Notes: generated from the letters alone by a model not told the origin. A DNA stretch of 64,000 nucleotides from Pseudonocardia autotrophica (GCF_000717175.1 NZ_JNYD01000019.1:201866-265865), one strand, 5' to 3'. Shown: positions 8,801 to 17,910, numbered from the stretch's first letter. Program-made: numbers and translations.

Positions 8801-10990
8801 CACCCGGGCGGCCCGCTCCTCCGCCACGTCGGCGACCTGGGGAGCCGGGCGGTCGGTCGCCGGTTCGGGGTGGCCGAGGTCCGTGAGCCAGCCCCGGAAC
8901 ACCCGGTGCAGGTGCTCGGCGCCGACGATCTCGCCGGGGTCGGCGAGCTCCGCAGGGGCGAGGAGGAAGCCGCGGCTCTGCGGACCGCCGAGCCCGCCGT
9001 GCGAGCCGACGTGCGGTTCGAAGGGCGACGCGTCGTCGGTCGCCGGGTCGTAGCGGCTGTTGATCATGATGTCGGGGCAGTGCGGGAAGGTGTCGACCCG
9101 GCGGACGAGGTCGGGGGCGTGCTCGCCGTAGTCCGCCAGCGGGTCGTCGCCGACCACCGCGCCGCTCGCGAGCCGGTGCACGCCGTCCCGGCCGAGCACC
9201 ACCGCGCCGTGCTCCCGGCTGCGGACCAGCACGAACCCGATCCCGGGGTGGTCGACGAGCGAGGGCAGCAGGTCGGGGAACTCGCGCTCGATCGTCTCCA
9301 GCTCCACCCGCCCCTCGTGCTCGGTGAACGACACCATCGCCACGTGCCCGGACGCGCACACCACGACCCCGGGCGCCGCCCGCACCACCTCGCCCGGCTT
9401 CCCGGACTCGGTGCGGTGCTTCGCGGGCGAGGCCCCGGCCTTCTCCACGCGCGCCCGCAGCCGCCTGGCCACGAACCCCCCGCCCGACGAGGCCTCGGCC
9501 AGCGCCGCCCCGACCTGCCAGCCCTCCGCGGCCCGCCGGGTGGACCGCTCGGCGGGGGTGCGGCCGAAGAGCCGCCGGCGCGGCCGCGGCGGCGGGGCCC
9601 CGCACAGCCGGCCGACGTACTGCTCGATCGACTCGCCGAACCGGTCGGCGAAGGCCTGGCCCTGCGTCTGCCCGTGGTCGGACAGGCACACGACGAGGTA
9701 CGGCCGCGGCGCGAGCTGCGCGGCGCGGTGCAGCCGTCCGATCTGCTGGTCGATCGTGCGGAGCACCGCGAGCGAGTCGAAGCGCTCGATGCCCGAGTGG
9801 TGGGCGACCTCGTCGTAGCCCAGGAAGTCCGCGTAGGCGACGGGCCGGCCCGCGAGCATGTCCTCGATCAGCGCGGACACCACGACGTCCCGCGCAATCA
9901 CCGTGGTCCCGGGCCGGGCGAGCGGGTAGAGGCCGCCGCGGTGGGTGCGCGGCCGGACGTCCGCCCGCCGCTGGGAGGACGCCTCGACGACCTCGCGCAC
10001 CGCGTCGACCAGCGCGCCGGCGAAGGTGCGGATGCCGTTGACCGGGTTGGCGAAGTAGGCCCAGTACCCGCCGCCGACGTGGTCGCGCCGCCGCGCCGAG
10101 CGCTTGCCGCCGAGCACGGTCACCGTGCTCATCGTGAGGCTGTAGTGCGGGGCGTCGCCGGTGAAGAGGTTGCCGCGGCTCGCCCCGTCGACGGCGAGCA
10201 GGCCGCGCCCGTCCGAGTGCCGGCCCTCGATCTCGGCGGCGTCGGCGGGGTGCGCGCACGCCATGACGTGGTCGCGGTCCTTCTCGTACCAGCGGAACCC
10301 GAGGATGTCGTGGTTGCTGCCGTGCAGGATCCCGGAGACGCTGGCGCCGGTCTGCGAGCTCCAGTCCGTGGTCCAGTGCTGCAGGGTGTGGCTGCCCTCG
10401 GCGAGCCAGCGGGCCAGCGTCGGCATGGTCCCGTCGCGGACGGCGCGGCGCGCGGTGTCGTGGCCCAGCCCGTCGATCTGCAGGAACAGCACCCCGGGCG
10501 TCTGCTGCTCCGGGGCCGCCGACCGCCGGCTGCGGCGGACCGCGCGGCGGAAGAACAGCTCGTCCTCGTCGACGGCCAGCAGGCTCGTGGCGACGGCGTT
10601 GACCACCGTCATCACCACGACCACCACGAACGCGGTGCGGATGTTCGTCAGCTCCACACCCGGCACGAGCCAGAAGATCGCGAGCACCGCAGCCGCGAGC
10701 AGCACGAAGCTGCCGAGGCCGAGGGTGAACAGGGCCAGCGGCAGCGCGACCCGCAGCACCAACGGCCAGACGACGGCGGTGAGCAGGCCGAGCAGCAGCG
10801 CGCAGACCGTGGGCTGCCACCAGCCGGCCATGGCGAACCCGGTGAGCCAGACGTCGAGCAGGTGCAGCGCGGCCGTGACCAGGGCCCACACCAGCACCAC
10901 GCGGGCCACCACGCGCCCGCCGCGCAGCAGCGGCCCGCGCTCGACGGGCGTCGCGCGGTAGTCGCGGACGATCGGGCCGGTCCGGTTCAC
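8795..10990 (-). CDS. Membrane-anchored type I phosphodiesterase with holin-like N-terminus
   Basis: About 731 aa. The first ~150 residues hold four hydrophobic helices of the kind database models label 'phage holin family', followed by a large alkaline-phosphatase/nucleotide-pyrophosphatase-fold domain: the metal and nucleophile site LFLQIDGLGHDTARRA, the VSGILHGSNHDILGF block, and later LVVCLSDHGQTQGQAF and DIMINSRYDP..PFEPHVGSHGG. It is therefore probably a membrane enzyme acting on phosphodiesters or phosphonates, not a lysis protein. The GTG start at 10990 overlaps the stop of the DedA gene by 4 bases (GTGA), implying translational coupling. The stop codon lies in the last unit of the 70-bp repeat. 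It ends a leftward run PFK > MBL > DedA > this gene. Confidence 0.82.
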   Translation of the reverse strand: MNRTGPIVRDYRATPVERGPLLRGGRVVARVVLVWALVTAALHLLDVWLTGFAMAGWWQPTVCALLLGLLTAVVWPLVLRVALPLALFTLGLGSFVLLAAAVLAIFWLVPGVELTNIRTAFVVVVVMTVVNAVATSLLAVDEDELFFRRAVRRSRRSAAPEQQTPGVLFLQIDGLGHDTARRAVRDGTMPTLARWLAEGSHTLQHWTTDWSSQTGASVSGILHGSNHDILGFRWYEKDRDHVMACAHPADAAEIEGRHSDGRGLLAVDGASRGNLFTGDAPHYSLTMSTVTVLGGKRSARRRDHVGGGYWAYFANPVNGIRTFAGALVDAVREVVEASSQRRADVRPRTHRGGLYPLARPGTTVIARDVVVSALIEDMLAGRPVAYADFLGYDEVAHHSGIERFDSLAVLRTIDQQIGRLHRAAQLAPRPYLVVCLSDHGQTQGQAFADRFGESIEQYVGRLCGAPPPRPRRRLFGRTPAERSTRRAAEGWQVGAALAEASSGGGFVARRLRARVEKAGASPAKHRTESGKPGEVVRAAPGVVVCASGHVAMVSFTEHEGRVELETIEREFPDLLPSLVDHPGIGFVLVRSREHGAVVLGRDGVHRLASGAVVGDDPLADYGEHAPDLVRRVDTFPHCPDIMINSRYDPATDDASPFEPHVGSHGGLGGPQSRGFLLAPAELADPGEIVGAEHLHRVFRGWLTDLGHPEPATDRPAPQVADVAEERAARVR

Positions 10991-11694
10991 GGGCGCTCCT
11001 GGTCGGTCGGCGTGGGCGGCGGCAGCGGGCCGCGCCGCGCCGGGCCGGCCGCGGGATCGATCATCTCCCCCGGCTCGTCGGGGACGACGTCCGGGGCACG
11101 CCGGGCGCGCCGTCGTCGCACCAGCCGGGCGATCCCCGCGGACAGCGCGCCGACCAGGAGCACGAGCACCGCAGCACCGAGCGTGGCCACGAGCGGGTCG
11201 TCGAACAGCCCGCCGGAGAGGATGCCGAGCAGGGCGTACGCGACCGCCCACAGCAGGCACGCGACCAGCGCCGACGGCAGGAACCGGCGCCACGGGTAGC
11301 CCAGGGTGCCCGCGGCCACGAGCGCCGGGATCCGCCCCGCCGGCACCAGCCGCCCGACGACGATCAGCTGCCACCCGTGTCGCCTGAACCGCGCCCGGGC
11401 CCGGGCGAGCTGCTCCGGCGTCTGGCCGCGGGCGACGAAGCGCACCGCCGCCCCACCACCCAGCCGGGCGACCCCGTAGGTCACGACGTCGCCCACGAAC
11501 GCGGCCAGGGTCGCGGCCAGCAGCACCAGCGGGAGCGACAGGTGCGAGGTCGTCATCGCGACGGCGGCGGCCGCGCCGACGACCGCGCCCGTGGGCACCA
11601 CCGGGACGACCGACCCGAGCAGGACGCCGCCGATCAGCACCGGGTAGCCGATGGCCTGCGGGTTCGTCCAGTCCGCCGCGAAGGTGCCCGTCAC
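10987..11694 (-). CDS. DedA family (SNARE-associated) membrane protein
   Basis: 235-aa polytopic membrane protein of the DedA/VTT family, now linked to phospholipid flipping and membrane homeostasis. The family core is visible: the helical hairpin GSVVPVVPTGAVVGAAAA, the VVTYGVARLGGG loop and the hallmark R-x-VPAGRIP motif (VVGRLVPAGRIPALVAAGTL). The C-terminal tail is charged and cytoplasmic. The GTG start is 7 bases after the stop of the MBL gene, and the 3' end overlaps the phosphodiesterase start by 4 bases, so the two membrane proteins are probably coupled. Interpreting the pair as lipid phosphate handling is inference. Confidence 0.88.
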   Translation of the reverse strand: MTGTFAADWTNPQAIGYPVLIGGVLLGSVVPVVPTGAVVGAAAAVAMTTSHLSLPLVLLAATLAAFVGDVVTYGVARLGGGAAVRFVARGQTPEQLARARARFRRHGWQLIVVGRLVPAGRIPALVAAGTLGYPWRRFLPSALVACLLWAVAYALLGILSGGLFDDPLVATLGAAVLVLLVGALSAGIARLVRRRRARRAPDVVPDEPGEMIDPAAGPARRGPLPPPTPTDQERP

Positions 11695-11701
11695 GCGGAC
11701 A

Positions 11702-12514
11702 TCATTCCCGGTGCCCCTCGCCGTCGAGCGGCACGTCCTGCCCCGGCCGGGCGATCGTGATCGTGCTGGTACTGCCCCGCTCCCGCGCCGCGGCGGCGAA
11801 CCGGTGCGGTGGGTCGTGCAGCAGCGCCCGCATCCGTGCGCCGTGCCCGGCCGGTGCGCGGGTCAGCCCGGCGACGGCCAGCGTCCCCCAGTGGACCGGG
11901 ACGGCGAGCCGGGGCCGCAGCACGTCGACGGCCTCGGCGGCCCGCTCCGGGTCGAGGTGCCCCGGGCCGAGATTCGGGCCCCAGCCCCACACCGGCAGCA
12001 GGGCGACGTCCAGGCCGAGGGACCCGAGGTCGGCCATCCCGTCGAAGAGGTCGGTGTCGCCGGCGGCGTAGATGCGCAGGCCGTCGGCCTCCAGGACGTG
12101 CCCGAGCGCCGGCGACTGCGGCCCGCGGGTGGAACGCGGGCCCCACCGGTGCCCGCTGTGCGCGGCCGGCACCGCGGTGACCCGCACCCCGCCGTCGCGG
12201 ATCTCCTGCCCGACGTCGATCTCCTCGACGCGCCGCACGCCGCGCCTGCGCACCCACTCGGCCGCCCCGCGCGGCACCACGACCCGGGTGTCGGGACGGA
12301 GCAGCCGCAGCGAGGGCAGGTGCAGGTGGTCGCCGTGCAGGTGGGAGATCAGGACGAGGTCCGCGTCGACCCAGTCCTCGGCGCGCAGCGGCGGCACCAC
12401 GCGGCGCAGCAGCGACACCCGCGGGGTGAGGACGGGGTCGGTGAGGACGACGCGCCCGCCCAGCTCCAGGCGGGTGGTCGAGTGCCCGAGGAAGCGCAGG
12501 GCCGGGTGCTGCAC
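11702..12514 (-). CDS. MBL-fold metallo-hydrolase (UlaG/RomA-like)
   Basis: About 270 aa of the metallo-beta-lactamase superfamily. Zn-binding motif ISHLHGDHLHLPSL, a second histidine in VPAAHSGHRWGP, an aspartate in YAAGDTDLFDGM and a final histidine in AVPVHWGTL are present, the layout of the UlaG/NAPE-PLD-like branch. N-terminal FLGHSTTRLELGGRVVLTDPVL is also typical. The likely start is GTG at 12514 (alternative GTG at 12523). It sits 20 bases downstream of the PFK gene and 7 bases upstream of DedA, inside the same leftward run. NAPE-PLD-like enzymes cleave phosphodiester lipids, which would suit the DedA/phosphodiesterase context, but that is inference. Confidence 0.85.
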   Translation of the reverse strand: MQHPALRFLGHSTTRLELGGRVVLTDPVLTPRVSLLRRVVPPLRAEDWVDADLVLISHLHGDHLHLPSLRLLRPDTRVVVPRGAAEWVRRRGVRRVEEIDVGQEIRDGGVRVTAVPAAHSGHRWGPRSTRGPQSPALGHVLEADGLRIYAAGDTDLFDGMADLGSLGLDVALLPVWGWGPNLGPGHLDPERAAEAVDVLRPRLAVPVHWGTLAVAGLTRAPAGHGARMRALLHDPPHRFAAAARERGSTSTITIARPGQDVPLDGEGHRE

Positions 12515-12534
12515 GCCCGCCACAGTAGGGGGAA

Positions 12535-13983
12535 TCAGGCCCCGAAGCGGACGGGTTGTCCGGTCGACTCGAGCACCGCCTGCCAGAGGTCGCCGTGCGG
12601 GTCGACCTGGTTGCGCTTGCTCACCGCGAGTGGCATCGGGATGTGCACGAAGCGGCGCCGCACCCGCCCGACGACCATCGCCGTGCGCCCGGACATGGCC
12701 GCGTGCACCGCCGCCTGCGACAGCCGGACCGTGTACACGCTGTCGTACGGGTTGGCCGGCACGGAGCGGATCGCGTAGCTGGGGTCGATGTAGCGCACCG
12801 ACGTCTCGATCCCGGCCCCGTCGAAGTGGTCCTCGATGCGGTCCCGCAGGTAGCGGCCGATGTCGCCGAGCTTGCGGTTGCCCGAGGCGTCGGTGGTCGA
12901 GCGGCTGGCCTGGGCCGCCTCCAGCAGCTCCTGCCCCGCCCCCTCCGCGACGACGACCACCGCGTGCCCGCGCTGCTCCACCCGCCTGCGCAGGTGGGCC
13001 AGCAGGCCGGTGTCGCCCTCCAGGGCGAACGGGACCTCCGGGATCAGCACGACGTCCGCGTCGCTGCGCGCGAGCGCGGCGTAGCAGGCGATGAAGCCCG
13101 AGTGCCGGCCCATCAGCTTGACCAGGCCGATGCCGTTGGCCGTGGACTTGGCCTCGACGGTGACCGCGCGGATCGAGTCCGACGCCCGGGAGAAGGCCGT
13201 CTGGAAGCCGAAGCTCTGGTCGATGTACGGGATGTCGTTGTCGATCGTCTTCGGCACCCCGACGACCGCGATCTTGAGGTTGCGCTCGGCGATGACCCGC
13301 GCGATGCCCATGGCGCCCCGCATGGAGCCGTCGCCCCCGATCACGAACAGGATGTTGATGTGCATCCGCTCGAGGCAGTCGACGATCTCCTCGGGGTCCT
13401 GGTGGCCGCGGGAGGTACCCAGCACGGTGCCGCCGTCGACCGCGATGTCGCGGACGTACTGCGGGGTGAGCTCGACCTCGTCGTAGCCGTAGCGGGAGAT
13501 GAAACCCTGGTAGCCGTTGCGGAAGCCGACGACCCGCCGGACCCCGTAGTGGTAGGTCAGGGTGCGGACCAGGCCGGCGATGACGTCGTTGAGCCCCGGG
13601 CAGAGCCCGCCGCAGGTCACGATGCCGGCGCGGGTCTTCGACGGGTCGAAGTAGATCTTGCGCCGCGGCCCGCAGGGCTCCAGGCCCGGCAGCTGGTCGA
13701 TCGGCACACCGCGGGCGGTCACCCGGGCGATCGTGTCGTCGAGCAGGACGCGGTCGTCCTCGTCGACGTAGTGCTCGGTGGTCTGCCGCGCGTCGAGCAG
13801 GTCGAGCATCGGGGAGTCGATGCGGCTCGTGCCGAGCCTGCGGATCTCCAGGTCCGCCTGTGTGACGGCCTGCGTCCGCGAGAAGTGCACGACGTTGTCC
13901 GGCGCGTCGGGCGCGCCGGCCGTGATCGCCCCGTCGCCGGTCGCGTCGGCCGTGCTCGCGGCAGGTTCGTGTGCGCTGCTCAC
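12535..13983 (-). CDS. ATP-dependent 6-phosphofructokinase, group III type
   Basis: 482-aa phosphofructokinase committing fructose-6-phosphate to glycolysis. Visible motifs: GIVTCGGLCPGLNDVI, VIGGDGSMRGA, VPKTIDNDIPYIDQSFGF and VKLMGRHSGFIA. The glycine in GGDGS (PPi-dependent enzymes have GGDD) indicates ATP as donor, while the lysine in PKTIDND is the combination seen in plant and group III ATP-PFKs. An N-terminal extension of ~95 residues precedes the catalytic core, as in that group. It is the first gene of the leftward run; the 181-bp gap to the PPOX gene should hold the promoter. It is unlikely to be PPi-dependent on the motif evidence. Confidence 0.92.
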   Translation of the reverse strand: MSSAHEPAASTADATGDGAITAGAPDAPDNVVHFSRTQAVTQADLEIRRLGTSRIDSPMLDLLDARQTTEHYVDEDDRVLLDDTIARVTARGVPIDQLPGLEPCGPRRKIYFDPSKTRAGIVTCGGLCPGLNDVIAGLVRTLTYHYGVRRVVGFRNGYQGFISRYGYDEVELTPQYVRDIAVDGGTVLGTSRGHQDPEEIVDCLERMHINILFVIGGDGSMRGAMGIARVIAERNLKIAVVGVPKTIDNDIPYIDQSFGFQTAFSRASDSIRAVTVEAKSTANGIGLVKLMGRHSGFIACYAALARSDADVVLIPEVPFALEGDTGLLAHLRRRVEQRGHAVVVVAEGAGQELLEAAQASRSTTDASGNRKLGDIGRYLRDRIEDHFDGAGIETSVRYIDPSYAIRSVPANPYDSVYTVRLSQAAVHAAMSGRTAMVVGRVRRRFVHIPMPLAVSKRNQVDPHGDLWQAVLESTGQPVRFGA

Positions 13984-14164
13984 CGTGTCCCTCGGTCCTC
14001 GCGTGCTGGTGCGTGGTCTGCGTGCTGTCCTGCGCTGCCCGGCACCGGATCGTGACGGTGTGCCGGACGGGCCGGCCCGCGACGGTGGGGACTCCTGACC
14101 CGGAAAGTGCGTCCAGCGTGCCCGATCCGGACACGATCCGACAGGTCCGTGCTACGGGATCGGT

Positions 14165-14587
14165 TCAGACCATACCGAGGACGCGGTCGACGCGGATCTC
14201 GATGACCACCCGCTCGGGGTTCGGCCGGGGCACGCGGAAGCGCGCGGCGTAGCGCTGCTCGGCGTCCCGCACGGACTCCGGGTCGTCCCGGACGACGGCG
14301 ACCCCCTCGAGCGTCGACCAGCGCCGGCCGTCGGTCTGCGACACCGCGACGCGGGCGCCCTCCGGCCCGGCCCCCGCGACGTTGCGGGCCTTCTGCGAGC
14401 CGCCGCGGCAGATCACCCGGGCGAGGCCCTCCTCGACGTCGATCGTGACGCCGACCGGCACGACGTGCGGCGTCCCGTCCTTCCGCAACGTGACCAGGGT
14501 GCCCAGGTGCCGCTCGGTCCAGAAGGCGCAGAAGTCCGCGGAGACGACGTCGGGGGCGAGGCGGGTGCGCAGGGGGCGTGCGGTCAC
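14165..14587 (-). CDS. PPOX-class F420/flavin-dependent protein
   Basis: 140-aa split-beta-barrel protein of the pyridoxamine-5'-phosphate oxidase-like family: FCAFWTERHLGTLVTLRKDG, THVVPVGVTIDVEEG, GARVAVSQTDGRRWSTLEGVAVVRDDPE and the C-terminal RYAARFR..P..ERVVIEIRVDRV. These are hallmarks of the actinobacterial F420-binding subgroup. Such proteins reduce varied substrates with F420H2 or bind flavin or heme; the reaction here is not predictable. The start is GTG. The adjacent sequence to its right is a degraded transporter gene, so it may now be expressed alone. Confidence 0.85.
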   Translation of the reverse strand: MTARPLRTRLAPDVVSADFCAFWTERHLGTLVTLRKDGTPHVVPVGVTIDVEEGLARVICRGGSQKARNVAGAGPEGARVAVSQTDGRRWSTLEGVAVVRDDPESVRDAEQRYAARFRVPRPNPERVVIEIRVDRVLGMV

Positions 14588-14594
14588 GCCCGCA

Positions 14595-14879
14595 TCATGC
14601 CTCGACGGGTGCCGCCCGCCGGCCGCCCCACCGGACCGCGCCCGCGCAGGCCACGACCACCAGCGCGATCGCGACCGCGCCGACCGGGGTGACGGCCTGC
14701 CCCAGCACCAGCGCCCCGGCGAGCGCGGCGACGGCCGGTGAGAGGCTCATCACCACGGCGAAGGTGACGCGCCCCTCCAGCGTCACGGCTGCCCCGAGCG
14801 GGCTCCGCGCGATCGCCTCGTAGAAGCAGATGTTCATGCCGCCGAGCGCCAGCCCGTAGCCGAGGACGGTGAGCAGGTC
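14595..14879 (-). pseudogene. EamA/RhtA-type exporter remnant (5' truncated, internally deleted)
   Basis: The leftward frame reads DLLTVLGYGLALGGMNIC then FYEAIARSPLGAAVTLE, the third-to-fourth helix region of the first EamA repeat, and jumps directly to GRVTFAVVMSLSPAVAALAG...LGQAVTPVGAVAIALVVVACAGAV, the last helices of the second repeat. Roughly 60 N-terminal and 130 internal residues expected for a ~290-aa RhtA-like transporter are missing. An ATG within the remnant (14837) could still give an 80-residue product, but no working transporter is expected. The 5' end is cut where the opposing lysR remnant begins. Confidence 0.75.
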
Positions 14880-14884
14880 GCCGC

Positions 14885-15349
14885 GCGTGCGTCCCGGTCG
14901 ACGCCGCGGTGCTCCGCGGGCGGGTGCGCATCCCCGGCACGCGCGCGGCGCGGCTGCCGGACGAGACGCGGGTGGCGGCGGTGCCGGAGGGCGACGAGCC
15001 GGCCGCCCGCGCGTCGCTCGCCCTGGCCGACCTCGTCGGCCGGACCGTGGCGATCAACCGAGTCACCGGCACCACCGCCGCGTCGCTCTGGCCGGCGGCC
15101 TCCCGGCTCGAGATCTCCTGGGTGGCCACCACGGAGGACTGGCTGGTGCGGATCGCCTCCGGCGGGGCCGTCGGCGTCACCCCGGCCGCGACCTCGCAGC
15201 TGCACCGCTTGCCGGGCGTGGCCTACGTGCCCCTGGCCGACGCCCCGCCCGTCCCGGTGTGGCTGGTCTGGACCGACCCGCCCACGCACCCGGCCGTGCC
15301 CCGGCTGGTGGCGCTCGTGCAGGAGGTCACGGGCGGCCCAGCAGGGTGA
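14885..15349 (+). pseudogene. LysR-family regulator remnant (substrate-binding domain only)
   Basis: The rightward frame from VPVDAAVLRGRVRIPGTRAA through DETRVAAVPEGDEPA...LVGRTVAINRVTGTT...IASGGAVGVTPAA to LVALVQEVTG looks like the C-terminal half of a LysR effector domain. The ~150-residue N-terminal winged-helix DNA-binding part is absent, so it cannot be a working repressor or activator. A GTG at 14909 could start a 146-aa product. It overlaps the 3' end of the opposing phosphotransferase gene by 23 bases. Together with the eamA remnant it marks one deletion through a divergent gene pair. Confidence 0.65.
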
Positions 15350-17789
15350 CCGTCCCCGCGGAGCCGTTCACCAGGACCCGGTCGCCGGTGCGCAGCCGGG
15401 TGGTGGCGTCCCCGCAGCCGACGACGGCGGGGATTCCCAGCTCGCGGGCCACGATCGCGGCGTGCGAGAGCGGCGCCCCGACGTCCGTGACCACGGCCGC
15501 GACCAGCGGGAACAGCGGGGTCCAGCCCACGTTCGTCACGGTCGTCACGAGGATCTCGCCGGGGCGCAGCGCCGCCCCGTCGGCCACGTCGGCGAGCACC
15601 CGCACGGCGCCCTCGACGACCCCGGCCGCCCCGCCGAACCCGGTGACCGCGCCGTCCGCGCCGTCCGCGGACACGGGCGGGCGGCCCTCGACGAACAGGT
15701 CGGCCCGCCGGTGCGGGTCCGCGGCCCAGGCGAACGGGTCGAACGCCCCGCGGATCACGGCGGGGTACGGCGGCAGGGCGTCGTAGGCCTCGAACACGGC
15801 GCGGTTCCGCGCGGCGCGGGCGGCGGGCGCGTCGGCGCCCGGTTCGAGGGCCCGCAGCAGGCCGTCGAGCTCGAGGAAGAACACGGCGTCGCCGAGCCCG
15901 GTCACCTCACCCGCCCGCAGCGCCCACGCCCGGAGCACGCCGAACACCCGCACCACCTCCGACCGGGTGCGCTCGCGGCCGCCGGCGGCGCGGATCCAGC
16001 GGTCGACGGCCCTCCGCGCGCCGCGCACCCGCCGCGGCTGCTCGCGGCGCAGCCGGTCCCAGGCCTCCTCACGGGCGACGCGCTGGCGTTCGAGCAGCTG
16101 GGCGGGGCCGGCGCCGGCGGCCCGCAAGCGCCCCAGCTCGCGCCGCACCCACTCCGGGTCCTCGGCCGGGCGCGGCGCCGAGACCTCGAACTCGCGCGGG
16201 CCCCGGTGCCCCCACCGGCGCAGGTACTCCGCCTCGGACAGCTCCCCCACCTCGACCCGGGCCAGCCCGACGACGGGGCCGAGGCTCTCCAGCTCCCCGC
16301 CGGTCGCGAGGGCTGCGGCGTCGGCCGGCCCGAGCAGCCGCTCCAGCCGGGCGCGGGCGCCGAGCAGCGCGCGCGGGTCGCTGCGGCCGGCCACCTGCAG
16401 CATCGCGCTGGCGCGGACCAGGAGGGGCTGCAGCTCGGCGGTCCATGCCGTCCGCAACCCCGCCGCGTCGAGCCCGGCGACCCGGGCCGCCAGCGCCGCG
16501 CAACGGGCCGGGTTGCCCTCGACGTACGCGGCGACGTGCGGTTTCTCCCGGCGCACGGTCCGCAGCACCTCGCGCACCGCGGGCAGCAGGGCCCGTCGCG
16601 CCGCCCGGCGGTCGAGCACGGCGCGCGGGACCCGAACCCCGGCCGGGATCCGTCCGAAGGCGCTGCCGACCAGGCGCACGAACAGCCCGCGCGGGACGCC
16701 GACCAGGCCGGCCAGCGCCGACGCCGTCGACAGGTCCATGTAGGCACGCCCGCCGATCCGGCCGTACGCCCGCAGCCCCGGCAGCGCCGAGGTCGTCATC
16801 GCGTGCGCGGTGAAGATCTCCAGGAAGGACCAGGTCAGCGGGGTGATGGTGCCCGGCACGGCCTCGCCGAGGTTACCGTTGGTCCACAGGTGGTCGCGGC
16901 CGCGCGAGTCGTTCCACGGGTCGCGGACCGTGGTGATCGGGCGGGCCTGGAGCAGGGCGAACCGTCCGCCCGCCCACGCCCACTCGACGTCCGTCGGGCC
17001 GCCGTACAGGGCCGCGACCCGGCGGCCGAGGGCGACCAGCTCGGCCACGCGCGCGTCGTCGAGCACGGGGACGCGACGCAGCTCCGCGGGCACGGGCTCC
17101 TCGACCGTCCCGGCGTCGGTCCGCACGGTCCGCACGGCCTTGTCCGCGGTGCGGCGCTCGCGCACGGCACCGGTGGCGGCGTCGGCGACGACCGCGTCCG
17201 GCGTGACGAGCCCGCCCACGACCGCCTCCCCGAGGCCCCACGCGGCGTCGACCAGCATCCGGTCCTCGTCACCGGTCACCGGGTCGGCGGTGAACAGCAC
17301 CCCGGCCGACTCGGCGGGGACCAGCTCCTGGACCACGACGGCGATCTCGGCGCCGCCGATCCCCGCGCGGTCGCGGTAGGCGACGGCCCGCCCGGCCCAC
17401 AGCGACGCCCAGCAGCGCCGGACGGCGTCGAGCACCCCGTCGGCGTCGCGGACGTCGAGCACGGTCTCCTGCTGGCCGGCGAACGACAGCCCGGGCAGGT
17501 CCTCGGCGGTCGCCGACGACCGGACCGCCACCGGCGGGCCGCCCAGGGCGGAGTAGGCGGCCCGGACGGCGGCGGCGAGGTCGTCGGGCAACGCGGCCGT
17601 GAAGTCCTCCGGACGCGGCCGCTCCGGCAGCCCGGCGGCGTAGCCGCGGTAGGCGGCCGTGGTGACGACGAAGCCCGGCGGCACCGGCAGCCCCGCCCGC
17701 ACCGCACGGGCCAGCGAGGCCCCCTTGCCGCCGGCCGTCGCGAGGTCGGTCGCCCCGGACGCGCCGAGCGGGAGGACGAGGTCCGCCAT
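15327..17789 (-). CDS. PEP-synthase/rifampin-phosphotransferase-like enzyme
   Basis: 820-aa phosphotransferase with an N-terminal PPDK/PEP-synthase ATP-grasp domain (GGKGASLARAVRAGLPVPPG, VAVRSSATAEDLPGLSFAGQ, FTADPVTGDEDRML, DVEWAWA..FALLQARPI) and a C-terminal phosphohistidine domain with His776 in GAPLSHAAIVARELGIPAVV. The ~350 residues between them do not resemble the PEP/pyruvate barrel, and nothing follows the His domain, so the order is ATP-grasp / middle / His as in rifampin phosphotransferase (Rph, ~865 aa), not PEP synthase (His domain central, barrel last). It therefore likely phosphorylates a small molecule with ATP via the swivelling His. The neighbouring MFS exporter is divergent. 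Substrate unproven; rifamycins are one possibility. Confidence 0.75.
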   Translation of the reverse strand: MADLVLPLGASGATDLATAGGKGASLARAVRAGLPVPPGFVVTTAAYRGYAAGLPERPRPEDFTAALPDDLAAAVRAAYSALGGPPVAVRSSATAEDLPGLSFAGQQETVLDVRDADGVLDAVRRCWASLWAGRAVAYRDRAGIGGAEIAVVVQELVPAESAGVLFTADPVTGDEDRMLVDAAWGLGEAVVGGLVTPDAVVADAATGAVRERRTADKAVRTVRTDAGTVEEPVPAELRRVPVLDDARVAELVALGRRVAALYGGPTDVEWAWAGGRFALLQARPITTVRDPWNDSRGRDHLWTNGNLGEAVPGTITPLTWSFLEIFTAHAMTTSALPGLRAYGRIGGRAYMDLSTASALAGLVGVPRGLFVRLVGSAFGRIPAGVRVPRAVLDRRAARRALLPAVREVLRTVRREKPHVAAYVEGNPARCAALAARVAGLDAAGLRTAWTAELQPLLVRASAMLQVAGRSDPRALLGARARLERLLGPADAAALATGGELESLGPVVGLARVEVGELSEAEYLRRWGHRGPREFEVSAPRPAEDPEWVRRELGRLRAAGAGPAQLLERQRVAREEAWDRLRREQPRRVRGARRAVDRWIRAAGGRERTRSEVVRVFGVLRAWALRAGEVTGLGDAVFFLELDGLLRALEPGADAPAARAARNRAVFEAYDALPPYPAVIRGAFDPFAWAADPHRRADLFVEGRPPVSADGADGAVTGFGGAAGVVEGAVRVLADVADGAALRPGEILVTTVTNVGWTPLFPLVAAVVTDVGAPLSHAAIVARELGIPAVVGCGDATTRLRTGDRVLVNGSAGTVTLLGRP

Positions 17790-17850
17790 GCCGGAACCGT
17801 AGCGCCCTCCGTATTCCCCGACGACCGTTCAGCGTGAGTTACTTGGCAAA

Positions 17851-17869
17851 GGCAAGGTTTCGCCTTGCC
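17851..17869. promoter_or_regulatory. GGCAAGG-N5-CCTTGCC inverted repeat, candidate operator
   Basis: Perfect 7-bp arms 17851-17857 and 17863-17869 in the 121-bp gap between the divergent phosphotransferase and MFS genes, with an extra GGCAAA just upstream. Symmetry and position suit a dimeric repressor controlling both genes; a short hairpin is the alternative. Confidence 0.45.
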
Positions 17870-17910
17870 ACGGAGTCGGGGGTCGTGGTCACCTGATCAG
17901 GCATCCTCTC

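Noticed and set aside
8795..10990. Prophage or lysis gene because of the holin-like N-terminus
   Set aside because: The holin-like helices are fused to a large phosphodiesterase domain, and no phage genes surround it.
15327..17789. Genuine PEP synthase
   Set aside because: The phospho-His domain is at the C-terminus and there is no PEP/pyruvate barrel after it.
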